A DNA stretch of 49,584 nucleotides from an uncultured Granulosicoccaceae bacterium (GTDB lineage: Bacteria; Pseudomonadota; Gammaproteobacteria; Granulosicoccales; Granulosicoccaceae), in the NCBI GenBank assembly GCA_938007995.1, contig CALLLW010000021.1, positions 1-49,584 on the forward strand, read 5' to 3'. Positions 25,681-34,334 of the stretch are shown here, piece after piece. The position numbers were made by a program, and so were the translations under genes. Position 1 is the stretch's first letter. The number at the start of each line of letters is the position of its first letter. The notes beneath the pieces are model-generated. The model searched no databases and was not told where the DNA came from. It saw nothing but the letters and a program-made list of their open reading frames with translations.

Positions 25681-27171
25681 ATGCAAAGCATGGAAAATCC
25701 ATCTGATACCCAGTTACCTCCGTTTGATCTGGTGCTTTTTGGTGGCACTGGTGATCTTGCGCTGCGCAAATTGTTACCTGCGTTGTACTTCCGCCATCAT
25801 GAGAAGCAGTTGCCGGAAGAGGGTAGAATCATTTGTGCGGCGCGTAGCACTCACAGTACGGAAGAATTTATCTCACTGATGGAGGCGGCTGCGCGTAAAT
25901 ATATCAACGCAGATGAGTTTCACGAAGACAGCTGGAGCACCTTCTGCCAGCGTGTGTTGTACATCAAGGTTGATATCACGGTGCAGGAGGACTATCAGCA
26001 GTTGGGCGAGGTGCTAAAAGACTATCCGGAACGGGTAAGGGTGTTTTATCTGTCGACCGCACCCGGTTTGTTCAGTCGTATCTGTACCGGTGTCAGTGAG
26101 GCTGGTCTGGTAACAATAAACAGCAGAGTGGCGCTGGAAAAACCCCTGGGCCGCGATCTGCAAAGCGCGTTGCAAATTAATGATGAGCTGGCCGAGGTGT
26201 TTAACGAAGACCAGATCTATCGAATCGATCATTACCTCGGTAAAGAAACTGTACAGAACCTGATGGCACTGCGCTTTGGCAACTCGCTGTTTGAGCCGCT
26301 ATGGCGCAGAGAGCACATTCGGGATGTGCAGATTACTATTGCCGAAAGCCTGGGTGTTGAAGGCCGAGCCGGTTACTACGATCAGACCGGTGCTTTGCGT
26401 GACATGGTACAAAACCACCTGTTGCAATTAATGGTGATCCTGACCATGGAGCCACCAATAAGTATTAACCCTCATTGCATACGTGATGAAAAAATTAAAG
26501 TGCTGCGCTCACTTAAACCGATTACCGGTAAAGACGTTATTAAAAAAACCGTGCGCGGTCAGTACAAAGCCGGGTCTATTGATGGCACGCCGATCATCTC
26601 GTACAAGGAAGCCGAAGGCGTTCCGCCAGATAGTAATACAGAGACCTATGTTGCTATTAAGGCTGAGATAGAAAGCTGGCGCTGGAAAGGTGTACCGTTT
26701 TTCCTCCGCACCGGTAAATCAATGCCTGAAAAAAGAACCGAAATCATTGTTAATTTCAGGTCGGCGCCTCATTCGATTTTTGAAACGCCTGACTCGACCA
26801 ACCGTCTGATAATCAGGTTGCAGCCGGAAGAAATAATCAAGCTGCAGATATTTGCCAAAGGTCGTGGTGATGCAATGCGCCTTTTACCGGTGAATCTTGA
26901 TATTGATTTTAATCAGGCGTTTAAAAAGCGGCAGATGATCGCGTATGAAAGATTGCTGTCAGACATCATTCGTGGCAATCAGACTCTTTTTAATCATCGT
27001 GATGAAGTGACCACTGCATGGAAGTGGATTGATCCGATTATTGAGGGTTGGGAAACCTACGATGTGCCGTCACAACAGTATGTTGCCGGTACCTGGGGGC
27101 CTGCGGCATCTTCTGCATTGATTGCACGCGATGATTGTGGCTGGGCAGAGGAGTATACCGATGTCGATTGA
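25681..27171 (+). CDS. zwf: Glucose-6-phosphate 1-dehydrogenase
   Basis: Oxidises glucose-6-phosphate to 6-phosphogluconolactone with NADP(+) or NAD(+), feeding the Entner-Doudoroff route. 496 residues. The nucleotide-binding motif is FGGTGDLALRKLLPALY, the substrate motif is RIDHYLGKETVQNLMALRFG with the catalytic His, and FFLRTGKSMPEKRTEI and DAMRLLPVNLDIDF follow in the C-terminal domain. Divergent from edd, with pgl overlapping its end by 11 bases. Confidence 0.96.
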   Translation: MQSMENPSDTQLPPFDLVLFGGTGDLALRKLLPALYFRHHEKQLPEEGRIICAARSTHSTEEFISLMEAAARKYINADEFHEDSWSTFCQRVLYIKVDITVQEDYQQLGEVLKDYPERVRVFYLSTAPGLFSRICTGVSEAGLVTINSRVALEKPLGRDLQSALQINDELAEVFNEDQIYRIDHYLGKETVQNLMALRFGNSLFEPLWRREHIRDVQITIAESLGVEGRAGYYDQTGALRDMVQNHLLQLMVILTMEPPISINPHCIRDEKIKVLRSLKPITGKDVIKKTVRGQYKAGSIDGTPIISYKEAEGVPPDSNTETYVAIKAEIESWRWKGVPFFLRTGKSMPEKRTEIIVNFRSAPHSIFETPDSTNRLIIRLQPEEIIKLQIFAKGRGDAMRLLPVNLDIDFNQAFKKRQMIAYERLLSDIIRGNQTLFNHRDEVTTAWKWIDPIIEGWETYDVPSQQYVAGTWGPAASSALIARDDCGWAEEYTDVD

Positions 27172-27865
27172 TCGGTTTGAAGGTGAATTAATCACTGCAG
27201 GTGATAAACAAGCACTTGCAGCGAGACTGGCAGAAGATGTCGCTGGCTGGTTGCAACAGGGAGTAGAGCAACGAGGCAGCGCTTCGCTGGTGGTGTCAGG
27301 TGGTTCAACACCTGCACCGTTTTTTGAAGCGCTATCATTGCAGCAGATAGACTGGCAAAACATCACTGTGACACTCGCCGATGAACGATGGGTGGGAAAA
27401 GACGATGCGCTCAGCAATGAAAAACTCGTACGTGAAACTCTGCTGGTCAATGCCGCAGTGGTAGCAAAATTTCTGTCTTTATACAATGGAGCCGCAACAC
27501 CAGAGGATGGCTGGCAGGCCTGTGATGATGCATTGCGAGCGCTGCCAAACCCGTATGATGTTGTGGTGCTGGGTATGGGGGGCGATGGTCATACCGCGTC
27601 ATTGTTTCCCGCTACAGACGGATTGGCTGACGCCTGTGATCTGGCAACAAACAAGCTTTGCTGGCCGATGCATCCATCACATATTACTGAAGCGCGAATG
27701 TCACTGACTCTGGCGGCACTACTTGATTGCCGTCAGCTGGTTCTGCACATCACCGGTGAAGACAAGCGACAGGTTTTTCAAAAGTCTGTGGCAGGCGAAG
27801 ATCTGCCGATTGCATCGGTGATCAAAGCGGCTGCTTCGCGCTTAAAGCTTTACTGGTCAGCTTGA
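27161..27865 (+). CDS. pgl: 6-phosphogluconolactonase
   Basis: Hydrolyses 6-phosphogluconolactone to 6-phosphogluconate. I chose the ATG at 27161, which overlaps the zwf stop by 11 bases and has GAGGAG about seven bases upstream, inside zwf. An earlier in-frame start at 27122 lacks this. 234 residues, normal for the DevB/SOL type. Motifs: SLVVSGGSTPAPFFEAL, VTLADERWV, DVVVLGMGGDGHTASLFP and MSLTLAALLDCRQLVLHITG. Translation is probably coupled to zwf. Confidence 0.93.
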   Translation: MSIDRFEGELITAGDKQALAARLAEDVAGWLQQGVEQRGSASLVVSGGSTPAPFFEALSLQQIDWQNITVTLADERWVGKDDALSNEKLVRETLLVNAAVVAKFLSLYNGAATPEDGWQACDDALRALPNPYDVVVLGMGGDGHTASLFPATDGLADACDLATNKLCWPMHPSHITEARMSLTLAALLDCRQLVLHITGEDKRQVFQKSVAGEDLPIASVIKAAASRLKLYWSA

Positions 27866-28002
27866 GCGGCGCAATTGCTTTTGCAGACTCCAATGTGCAC
27901 CGCGGCTTGTTTTTATTGTCTGCTATCAGGTGATTGCAGCGCTGGTGAAAGTGTACGTTTCCCTTCGATCCCTGCCTGTTGCTTGTCAGTGGGTTTAAGC
28001 TG

Positions 28003-28833
28003 ATGCTCGGCACGGTTCGTTCAGCACGCATGACTCTCAGTAAGTCTGAGGATAAGGTTGCCGGATTTGTTTTAGGTGAGCCAGACTATGTAGTGCAGGC
28101 ATCTATCCAGTCTCTGGCTAAAGTCTGTGGTGTCAGTGAGCCTACCGTTGTACGATTTTGTAAAGCGATTGGTTGTAGCGGCTATCACGATTTTAAAATG
28201 AAGCTTGCACGATCGATGGGTAGTCAGGAAAAGTTTTTCTTCCGTGACGTTGCGTCAGATGACAGCAGCCGAATCCTCTCGGATAAGCTGATTGATTCAG
28301 CCATTGCCTCTATGCAGGATATTCGTAATCAGCTTGATCACAAAGCGGTTGATCTCGCCATTGATTTATATGAAGCGGCTGCTCGCGTTGAGTTTTATGG
28401 TTCCGGTGGTTCAGCGGTAGTGGCAGAGGATGCGCAGTTAAAGTTTTTTCGTCTCGGCAAGCCTGCTATCTCGTATGCAGATCCACACATTCTGCTTGCA
28501 TCAGCCGCTTTGCTTGATAAAAACTCGCTTGCCATCGCTATCTCCTACACCGGTCGCAATACAGATATGCTGGATGCAGTCGGATTGGCAAAGCAGGCGG
28601 GCGCGTCAGTGATGACTGTGACCCGCACCGGCAGTCCGCTCGCTTCTATGGGTGAGGTTAACCTTAACGTTGATGTTGCTGAAGACAGCGACGTGTTTTC
28701 ACCCTTAAAATCAAGACTGGCGCAGATGATGGTGCTGGATATTCTTGCAGTGGGTGTGGCACTGCGTGGCGGTGATCACATGCTTGAGCAACTCAGTAGT
28801 GCCACACTTGCTATTGCCGACAAGTTTGTCTGA
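28003..28833 (+). CDS. hexR: HexR-type RpiR-family transcriptional regulator
   Basis: RpiR-family regulator with an N-terminal helix-turn-helix domain and a C-terminal SIS sugar-phosphate-binding domain. The block VCGVSEPTVVRFCKAIGCSGYHDFKMKLA is almost as in Pseudomonas and Shewanella HexR. The SIS core is VEFYGSGGSAVVAEDAQLKFFRLG and AIAISYTGRNTDMLDAV. HexR binds KDPG and controls zwf, edd and eda, which fits the surrounding genes and the operator-like site at 25622. I chose the ATG at 28003; one at 27979 adds eight residues. 276 residues, normal. Confidence 0.9.
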   Translation: MLGTVRSARMTLSKSEDKVAGFVLGEPDYVVQASIQSLAKVCGVSEPTVVRFCKAIGCSGYHDFKMKLARSMGSQEKFFFRDVASDDSSRILSDKLIDSAIASMQDIRNQLDHKAVDLAIDLYEAAARVEFYGSGGSAVVAEDAQLKFFRLGKPAISYADPHILLASAALLDKNSLAIAISYTGRNTDMLDAVGLAKQAGASVMTVTRTGSPLASMGEVNLNVDVAEDSDVFSPLKSRLAQMMVLDILAVGVALRGGDHMLEQLSSATLAIADKFV

Positions 28834-29080
28834 TCAGTTCGGCAGGCGGGCAGCAGGCGGGCAATGTACTATATTTATCGCAGGCAGTAAGTTCAGTTAA
28901 GAAAGCGATTTATTTCTTCTGCCACTGGCGTAGGTGTATCCAGATGCAGGTGGTGATGGCCAGGCAGAGTGACCTCTGAAAGTAACTCAATGCATTGCAG
29001 CCTGTTACAGATTCAGCAGACATTGCATTAACTCGAAGTCTTGATTCTACTGCCTGCTCTATTGAATTTAAAATTCTGGA

Positions 29081-29260
29081 TCTACGTCGTAGGGGCGATA
29101 AGCCTTAGCGCATCTACCATGTTGAAGTGTAAACAATAGCGATGTTTCTATGCGATACGGTGCATGCAGGCCATTGCGTTTCAGCTGACGAACCGTGTTT
29201 GTGTAGAACCGATATTTTGAAAATGGTAGATGCGCTGTCGCTTATCGCCCCTACGTGTGG
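29081..29260. mobile_element. REP/MITE-like inverted-repeat element inside the hydrolase pseudogene
   Basis: About 37 bases at 29081-29119 (containing cgtaggggcgataagc and gcgcatctaccat) recur as an imperfect inverted copy at 29222-29260 (atggtagatgcgc and gcttatcgcccctacg). Each arm is itself a partial palindrome of the type ggtagatgcgc...taagc...ccctac, resembling widespread proteobacterial REP sequences. Roughly 100 bases of non-coding DNA lie between the arms. It has no transposase, so it would be a non-autonomous element moved in trans, or a paired REP. Confidence 0.65.
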
Positions 29261-29321
29261 GCTTACGGGCAACGATGGCGCATGTTGGTAGTGAATAGAT
29301 GTCATCCTGATGACTCGAATG

Positions 29322-29353
29322 TCCATGGCCTGGCAGGTCCATGGCCTGGCAGG
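29322..29353. repeat. 16-bp tandem duplication causing a frameshift
   Basis: The sequence tccatggcctggcagg occurs exactly twice in tandem (29322-29337 and 29338-29353). The extra 16 bases are not a multiple of three and break the frame of the alpha/beta-hydrolase pseudogene just after its DLPGHG motif. Confidence 0.9.
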
Positions 29354-29545
29354 TCGATGGCAACAATCTCGGCATCACTCACCAGCGGCATTATCGGCCT
29401 GAAGCTATTTGCATTGTCGAGCCACCCATGGATACAGAGTATTTTATGTGTAGCGCCTGTTTTGCAGCGCAGCCCGGCCAAATGTAATCCATTCGCTTGA
29501 ACCGTGATGTCGGTAATTTCATGCATGGTTTGCGCTACACCAGTT

Positions 29546-29797
29546 TTACTTTTTTCGAAGCCAGTTGAGGCATAGCAGCAATATGCTGCCGGCACTGGCA
29601 AATAACAGCCCGTCGGCCAGATTGCCGATTAATCGAAGATCTGCAAGGTCTGCCAGAAGAATACCGCCGAAAGCGCCAAGGACACCCAGACCGATACACA
29701 TCGGTTGCGAAATTCCAGTGTTAGCTACACGGCAGAATACTGCTCCTGTAATCGCACCAGTTACACCAAACACAGACATCGCCAACAGTTTTATCAA
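29546..29797 (-). CDS. Small membrane protein, GlsB/YeaQ-like
   Basis: 83 residues, almost entirely hydrophobic with three predicted helices (LLAMSVFGVTGAITGAVFCR, CIGLGVLGAFGGILLADLAD, LLFASAGSILLLCLNWL) and a basic end (RKK). The glycine-rich G-x-x-G-A pattern resembles GlsB/YeaQ/YmgE small stress proteins, though the match is weak. I chose a TTG start at 29797 because AGGAG lies seven bases upstream; an internal ATG at 29779 would drop six residues. It is 20 bases upstream of the hydrolase pseudogene on the same strand. Confidence 0.6.
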   Translation of the reverse strand: MIKLLAMSVFGVTGAITGAVFCRVANTGISQPMCIGLGVLGAFGGILLADLADLRLIGNLADGLLFASAGSILLLCLNWLRKK

Positions 29798-30122
29798 GTT
29801 TAAGCTCCTGCAGTATTTGTTATTCCGACCTGCGGGTTCGGGGTGAGTGACAATATTCTGTCGTCAGCAACCTGAACCTTACTGGCAAGGCGGCAGTAAA
29901 CGCAACCTATTGCTCCTGTAATCAGGGGTGGTATTTGCTTTGTCAGTAACGGGCTGCGCAAATATCATCTGTGCTGTCAGGTTGTAAATGAGTTTTTAAC
30001 AGAGAATTTATGCCCTCAGGCCAGGCGCAATAGTTTTTAACACCGTGCTGGCAGACCGTGCGGAAGACAGCCGTTTAGTCTGCTATCTATTAAGTCAGTT
30101 ATACAGAACAGGTGTTATCTCC

Positions 30123-31883
30123 GTGTACGAATACTATCGTTATCTATCGAATTTTGCTTCAGTGCGCCGGGCAGGTTGTTGGCGTTTGATTTTAGCGATG
30201 CCGGTGGTTCTATCAGCTTTAGTAGCCTCTGTAGCGTTGGGTCAGGCTGAGACTGATATCGACTCAGACGGAGTCATAGACAAACTTGATATTGATCAGG
30301 ATAACGACGGAATTCCAAATGACCATGAGGGTTTGCAGCGCCTTGCTGATTTGAGCAATAGTCGTGCGAACTACTTTTCTGCTGTCCAAACCGATGCAGT
30401 ATCGACAGCGCAATCTGTTAGCTATGACTTGATCGGTACAGCTGACGGTAAAGCTGCTGCTCTGAGCGGCAAAGTGTTAAGCAGTGACACTGTTGTGGAG
30501 TGGTCAATGCAGGATGGATTGCCTAAATTTCGTAATCTCGCGGCAGGCCAAAGTATTGTTGAATGGCGTGCGTTAACAAATACGCTGCCATACAACTTTG
30601 ATCTGACTATCAGTGATCTTGACGGGCTAAGGTCAGAGACTATTCTGGTTGATGATAATGCCATTGCGGGCTATTCGCTTTCTTTAAATTCTAATGTCAG
30701 GGTCAGTCACGCTGATAAACAATTCAGTTTTACCGGCACGGGTGACGGTGGCTCGACCGATGATCAGGTAACATTGCATGTCAGAGACTCAGCAGCAATA
30801 GTGCTTACCTATCAAAACACAATGCCATCAGGCGAACAGCCACACGAAGGTGTAAGCATAGCTGGCTACCGGCACAGTCTGGAACCAGTTTTTGCCACTT
30901 TCTTCCAGCCTGTTACTCAGTATCGGGATAGCGATGCTGATGGCGTGGCGGATCACCGTGATCTCGACAGTGACAATGATGGACTCGGAGATGTAGCGGA
31001 GTCTGGCGGTACTGATGAAGATCGGGACAACATGATTGACGGGCCTGTTGATGGTCAGGGACTGTCGGTACTTGCTTTGAGTGGTTTGCAGCAAGAACTA
31101 TTGACGGTGGTATATGAAGGAGATATCACAGTGTCAGGTGATGACCCTGATCAAGACGGGCTGTTATCTTCGGTGGATAGCTTGCCAGATCAGTTCGGTG
31201 GTGGTTTTGGTGGCATTGATTCTGATGCAGATGGCCTTGATGATCTTGACGAAATTCGACTTTTTCAAACAGACCCGGACAGCCCGGATTCAGATAGCGA
31301 TGGGCTGACCGACGATGCCGAGATTCAAGTACACAATACCAATGCGCTGACGAGTGATACAGACAACGATAGCTTGACTGATGCTGAAGAAGTTCTGCAA
31401 TATGGCACTAACCCGAACAATGCTGACACTGACGGCGATGGCACAAGTGATCGCGAAGAAATTGAAGGCGGACTGGATCCATTGCTGGCAGAAAATATAA
31501 TTGTAGTGCTGCCGGCTGTGCAGGAGCCAATAATGCAGCCAGAGATGCAGCCAGAGATACAGCCAGAGATTCCGCAAGCGGATCAGGCAGCTGAAATGGA
31601 GAGCATTCAACCGACGAGTAGCGAGGCGTTAGAGTTGCCCGCATTGTTAATGGACGACGAAATCGATGATCAAAATCCGGTCAATGCCGACGATAATATT
31701 TTTCGTACCGGACTCAACGGCAGTCCAGGCTGTTCGATGACTTCCGGTAGTCACCTAACATCGCCTTTTTTTCCAGTCTTGTTATTGTTTGCGTTTGCAG
31801 GGTTGCTGGTAAATTCTGCTCGGCGAAAACGATCAGCAGCTTACAGCTGTTCTACTCTCTGCCAGGCTGTAAGCCGTGAATAG
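30123..31883 (+). CDS. Exported protein with thrombospondin type-3 calcium repeats and C-terminal anchor
   Basis: Signal-like helix LILAMPVVLSALVASVALGQ, then mature sequence starting ETDIDSDGVIDKLDIDQDND. Acidic type-3 repeats (D-x-D-x-D-G) occur near the N-terminus (DIDQDNDGIPND), in the middle (DSDADGVADHRDLDSDNDGL) and densely toward the C-terminus (DSDADGLDDLDE, DSDSDGLTDDAE, DTDNDSLTDAEE, DTDGDGTSDREE). Between them is a beta-rich domain of about 180 residues. A Met-Gln-Pro-Glu tandem follows. The C-terminus has a Cys-containing PGCSMTSG segment, a hydrophobic helix (FFPVLLLFAFAGLLVNSA) and basic RRKR, which is the layout of a CTERM sorting or anchoring signal. The start is uncertain: GTG at 30123 is chosen, the frame opens at 30045, and an ATG at 30198 also exists. 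Confidence 0.75.
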   Translation: MYEYYRYLSNFASVRRAGCWRLILAMPVVLSALVASVALGQAETDIDSDGVIDKLDIDQDNDGIPNDHEGLQRLADLSNSRANYFSAVQTDAVSTAQSVSYDLIGTADGKAAALSGKVLSSDTVVEWSMQDGLPKFRNLAAGQSIVEWRALTNTLPYNFDLTISDLDGLRSETILVDDNAIAGYSLSLNSNVRVSHADKQFSFTGTGDGGSTDDQVTLHVRDSAAIVLTYQNTMPSGEQPHEGVSIAGYRHSLEPVFATFFQPVTQYRDSDADGVADHRDLDSDNDGLGDVAESGGTDEDRDNMIDGPVDGQGLSVLALSGLQQELLTVVYEGDITVSGDDPDQDGLLSSVDSLPDQFGGGFGGIDSDADGLDDLDEIRLFQTDPDSPDSDSDGLTDDAEIQVHNTNALTSDTDNDSLTDAEEVLQYGTNPNNADTDGDGTSDREEIEGGLDPLLAENIIVVLPAVQEPIMQPEMQPEIQPEIPQADQAAEMESIQPTSSEALELPALLMDDEIDDQNPVNADDNIFRTGLNGSPGCSMTSGSHLTSPFFPVLLLFAFAGLLVNSARRKRSAAYSCSTLCQAVSRE

Positions 31884-32484
31884 AGCTGTAAACCGCTGCT
31901 CGGTTAAAACAATTGCTTTAAGTGTTTGTCGATTGTTAGGGTGTCTCTTCCTGTTAGCTGCCTGTGAGTCAGATGAGTCTGCCATAGACCGCAGCACTGA
32001 GATATCGACTGCCGGTGCAGGCACCACCAAAGAAGTCAATACCGGTAAAGTGTTATCCAGATTGATATCGGTCAAGCTCGAAGTGCCGCAACCACACACG
32101 TACACGCCTTTTTTTGCAGATCGCGCAGTAGTTGCAGAGCCGGTCTACTCGGTACCTGTCACGACTGCGAGAGGCCAGGCTGTGATGCAGGGTGTTAGCG
32201 TCATTTATGTGGGTGATGATTGCATCAGTTTGCAAGCCAGATATGATTTGCTGGATTGTGTTGAGGAGGAAACAGCGGAATTTAAATATGGAGAAGCCGA
32301 GGCGACAGTCACAACCAATTTTGACGGTTATACTGATGTCTATCTTGGTGACGCAGAAAAATATCGCTTGCGTGTGGTGAGCTTTAAAACAGCTGAAGAC
32401 CCCAAGTGCTTTTGGGGTGGAGCAAAAACGGTTGTATCAACAGACACCAGTGTAGCTATACCGATGCTTGTGTTCTGCGAGTAA
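31876..32484 (+). CDS. Hypothetical lipoprotein
   Basis: 202 residues starting at a GTG that overlaps the preceding stop by eight bases, so it is coupled to the repeat protein. Signal peptide with lipobox LLAAC. The mature part contains a tandem core with GDDCISLQARYDLLDCVEEE (a Cys pair), a TDVYLGDAEKYRLRVVSF segment and a terminal Cys pair (DPKCFW...VFCE). It has an immunoglobulin-like beta pattern but no family was recognised. A joint role with the surface repeat protein, for example as an anchor or chaperone, is inference from the overlap. Confidence 0.7.
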   Translation: MNRAVNRCSVKTIALSVCRLLGCLFLLAACESDESAIDRSTEISTAGAGTTKEVNTGKVLSRLISVKLEVPQPHTYTPFFADRAVVAEPVYSVPVTTARGQAVMQGVSVIYVGDDCISLQARYDLLDCVEEETAEFKYGEAEATVTTNFDGYTDVYLGDAEKYRLRVVSFKTAEDPKCFWGGAKTVVSTDTSVAIPMLVFCE

Positions 32485-32494
32485 ATCTTTGCTG

Positions 32495-34309
32495 CTATGC
32501 CGCTTTGCTGTTAATGTTAATGTTAATGTTGTCGGCCTTTAATAACTCTTCAAACGCGCTGGCGACAACCGGCTTGCTTCGCAGATAGCCCTGGTACAAT
32601 TCGCAATTCAGATTGCGTATGTACTGAAGCTGTACGTCTGTTTCAATGCCTTCAGCTACTACCGACATGTCAAGATCGTGCGCTAAAGATACCATTGCAC
32701 GTACTATGGGAGCGCGGTGTTCATCAGTCTTAATCTCATCAATAAACGATTTATCCATTTTCAGTTCATCCAGCGGGAATCGTTGCAGATAGCTCAAAGA
32801 TGAGTAGCCGGTACCGAAGTCATCGATAGAGAGTTTCACGCCCAGCTCTTTAAGCATGAGAAGAAGCTCGATATTCGACTCGGCATTCTCCATTACCATA
32901 TTTTCGGTTAGCTCAAGTGTCAGGCATTCCGCCTTCAGCCTGGAATTGTACAATGCTTCTCTGGTGGTAAGACACATGTCGGAATCGTGAATTTGTTTAA
33001 TGGACATGTTCACTGCAATACGGAAGTCAAAGCCAAATTGTTCGCACCATCGCGCTGCCTGTTCGCAGGCCTGTTGCAGCACCCACTCGCCGATCGGAAT
33101 AATCTGGCCGGTACGCTCGGCGATAGAGATAAACTGATCCGGGCCGACAGAGCCAAGATCATCATTTATCCATCGCACCAATGCTTCAGCACCAACTATC
33201 ATACCGGTCTGCACATCTACTTTGGGCTGATAGATGACGCGTAGCTCGTTCTTTTCAACAGCTGTCTGCAAGCCGGTTTCAATAGCCAGAACGCGGGCGG
33301 ACTCCTCATCCATACTGGCAGAGTAGAAGGCAAAGTTTTCTTTGCCACCATTATCTCTGATGTAGGACATTGCTGTTTCGGCATTGCCGAAGAGCGTTTG
33401 AACATCGTCACCATCATCAGGGTAGGTGGCAATACCTATTTTTACCGTAGTGAGCATTGCCCGATTGCCAATTTGAATTGGCAGGCTGGTGTCAGCGGAA
33501 ATTTTTCGCGCAAGTGTGGTGACCAGCTGCTGGTTCTGAATAGGAGTGACAAAAACAGTGAATTTATCACCACCGGTTCGGGCAATTTTTATCTGAGTTT
33601 CAAACCCGAAAGCATTTTGTATGCTACCAGCGGAGCGTACCGAAGCCTCCAGCCGCCTGGCAAAGTTTTGAATAACTTTATTGCCGGTCTCACGCCCCAG
33701 CGTAGAGTTTATGTTTTTCAGGTTTTCGATAAATATATGTAGCGCAACGCCCTTCTGTTTGTTGGCGTTCAACACAATCGCGTGTGAATCAACCGCTTCG
33801 AGAAACTGTTCCCGTTTTGGTAGCCCGGTGAGCTGATCAAAGTTGATCAGGTGATGCTGGTAGGCTTTTGCCGCAAGCGTATTGCGCAGACGCAGCGCCA
33901 GTTCGCTCGCATCGACCGGTTTGGCCAGAAAGTCCATCGCACCCAGTTGCAGTGCTTTGAGTTTGGTTTCACCATCGTCAGATGAAGTGAGTATGACAAC
34001 CGGAATATGCGCAAGCGACTTGTCCAGTCGCATCATTTGAAGAATGTCAAAACCGGAAACATGCGGCATCATCAGATCAAGCAGGATTACATCCGGCTTT
34101 TCCCTGGCCATGATATCGATTGCCTGAACGGACTCTGAGGTGGTGATGAAATTTTCGTAGCCTTCACCTTCAAGGTACGTTTGCAGCACGTCTGTATTAA
34201 TCGGCTCATCATCAACCAGCATGATTTTGGCATCAGCGATGAGTGATTCGTATTTATTCGAATCATTCTCATCTTGCAAATAGTCATTGTCGTTACAATT
34301 GTTGTGCAT
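32495..34309 (-). CDS. Response regulator with degenerate GGDEF and intact EAL domain
   Basis: 604 residues. REC domain at about 27-145 with phosphoacceptor Asp78 (VILLDLMMPHVSGFD). GGDEF domain at about 155-330 whose signature reads GGDKF (residues 246-250), so diguanylate cyclase activity is probably lost. EAL domain from about 350: EALVRW at 375-380, then AVNMSIKQI, LELTENMVMENAE, SIDDFGTGYSSLSYL, LKMDKSFIDEI and VVAEGIETDVQL, keeping the metal-binding Glu, Asn and Asp residues. It is likely a phosphorylation-controlled c-di-GMP phosphodiesterase. It lies 25 bases downstream of a hybrid kinase gene and is presumably its partner. Confidence 0.92.
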   Translation of the reverse strand: MHNNCNDNDYLQDENDSNKYESLIADAKIMLVDDEPINTDVLQTYLEGEGYENFITTSESVQAIDIMAREKPDVILLDLMMPHVSGFDILQMMRLDKSLAHIPVVILTSSDDGETKLKALQLGAMDFLAKPVDASELALRLRNTLAAKAYQHHLINFDQLTGLPKREQFLEAVDSHAIVLNANKQKGVALHIFIENLKNINSTLGRETGNKVIQNFARRLEASVRSAGSIQNAFGFETQIKIARTGGDKFTVFVTPIQNQQLVTTLARKISADTSLPIQIGNRAMLTTVKIGIATYPDDGDDVQTLFGNAETAMSYIRDNGGKENFAFYSASMDEESARVLAIETGLQTAVEKNELRVIYQPKVDVQTGMIVGAEALVRWINDDLGSVGPDQFISIAERTGQIIPIGEWVLQQACEQAARWCEQFGFDFRIAVNMSIKQIHDSDMCLTTREALYNSRLKAECLTLELTENMVMENAESNIELLLMLKELGVKLSIDDFGTGYSSLSYLQRFPLDELKMDKSFIDEIKTDEHRAPIVRAMVSLAHDLDMSVVAEGIETDVQLQYIRNLNCELYQGYLRSKPVVASAFEELLKADNINININSKAA

Positions 34310-34334
34310 CTGCTGGGTGGCCGTTTTTGGTTGT

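Larger units (their letters stand above)
28893..29526 (-). pseudogene. Disrupted alpha/beta-hydrolase gene
   Basis: The remains of one alpha/beta hydrolase, possibly of the SERHL-like group. The N-terminal part starts at the ATG at 29526 and contains ILCIHGWLDNANSFRPIM and IVAIDLPGHG. A 16-bp tandem duplication (29322-29353) then shifts the frame; removing one copy would restore DLPGHGHSSHQDDIYSLP. The coding trace stops at an inverted-repeat element (about 29081-29260). On the far side the trace resumes in frame as SIEQAVESRLRVNAMSAESV, then after another one-base shift as EVTLPGHHHLHLDTPTPVAE and ends at the TGA at 28893. The segment with the nucleophile elbow (GxSxG) is missing. At least three separate lesions are therefore present. 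Confidence 0.75.
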
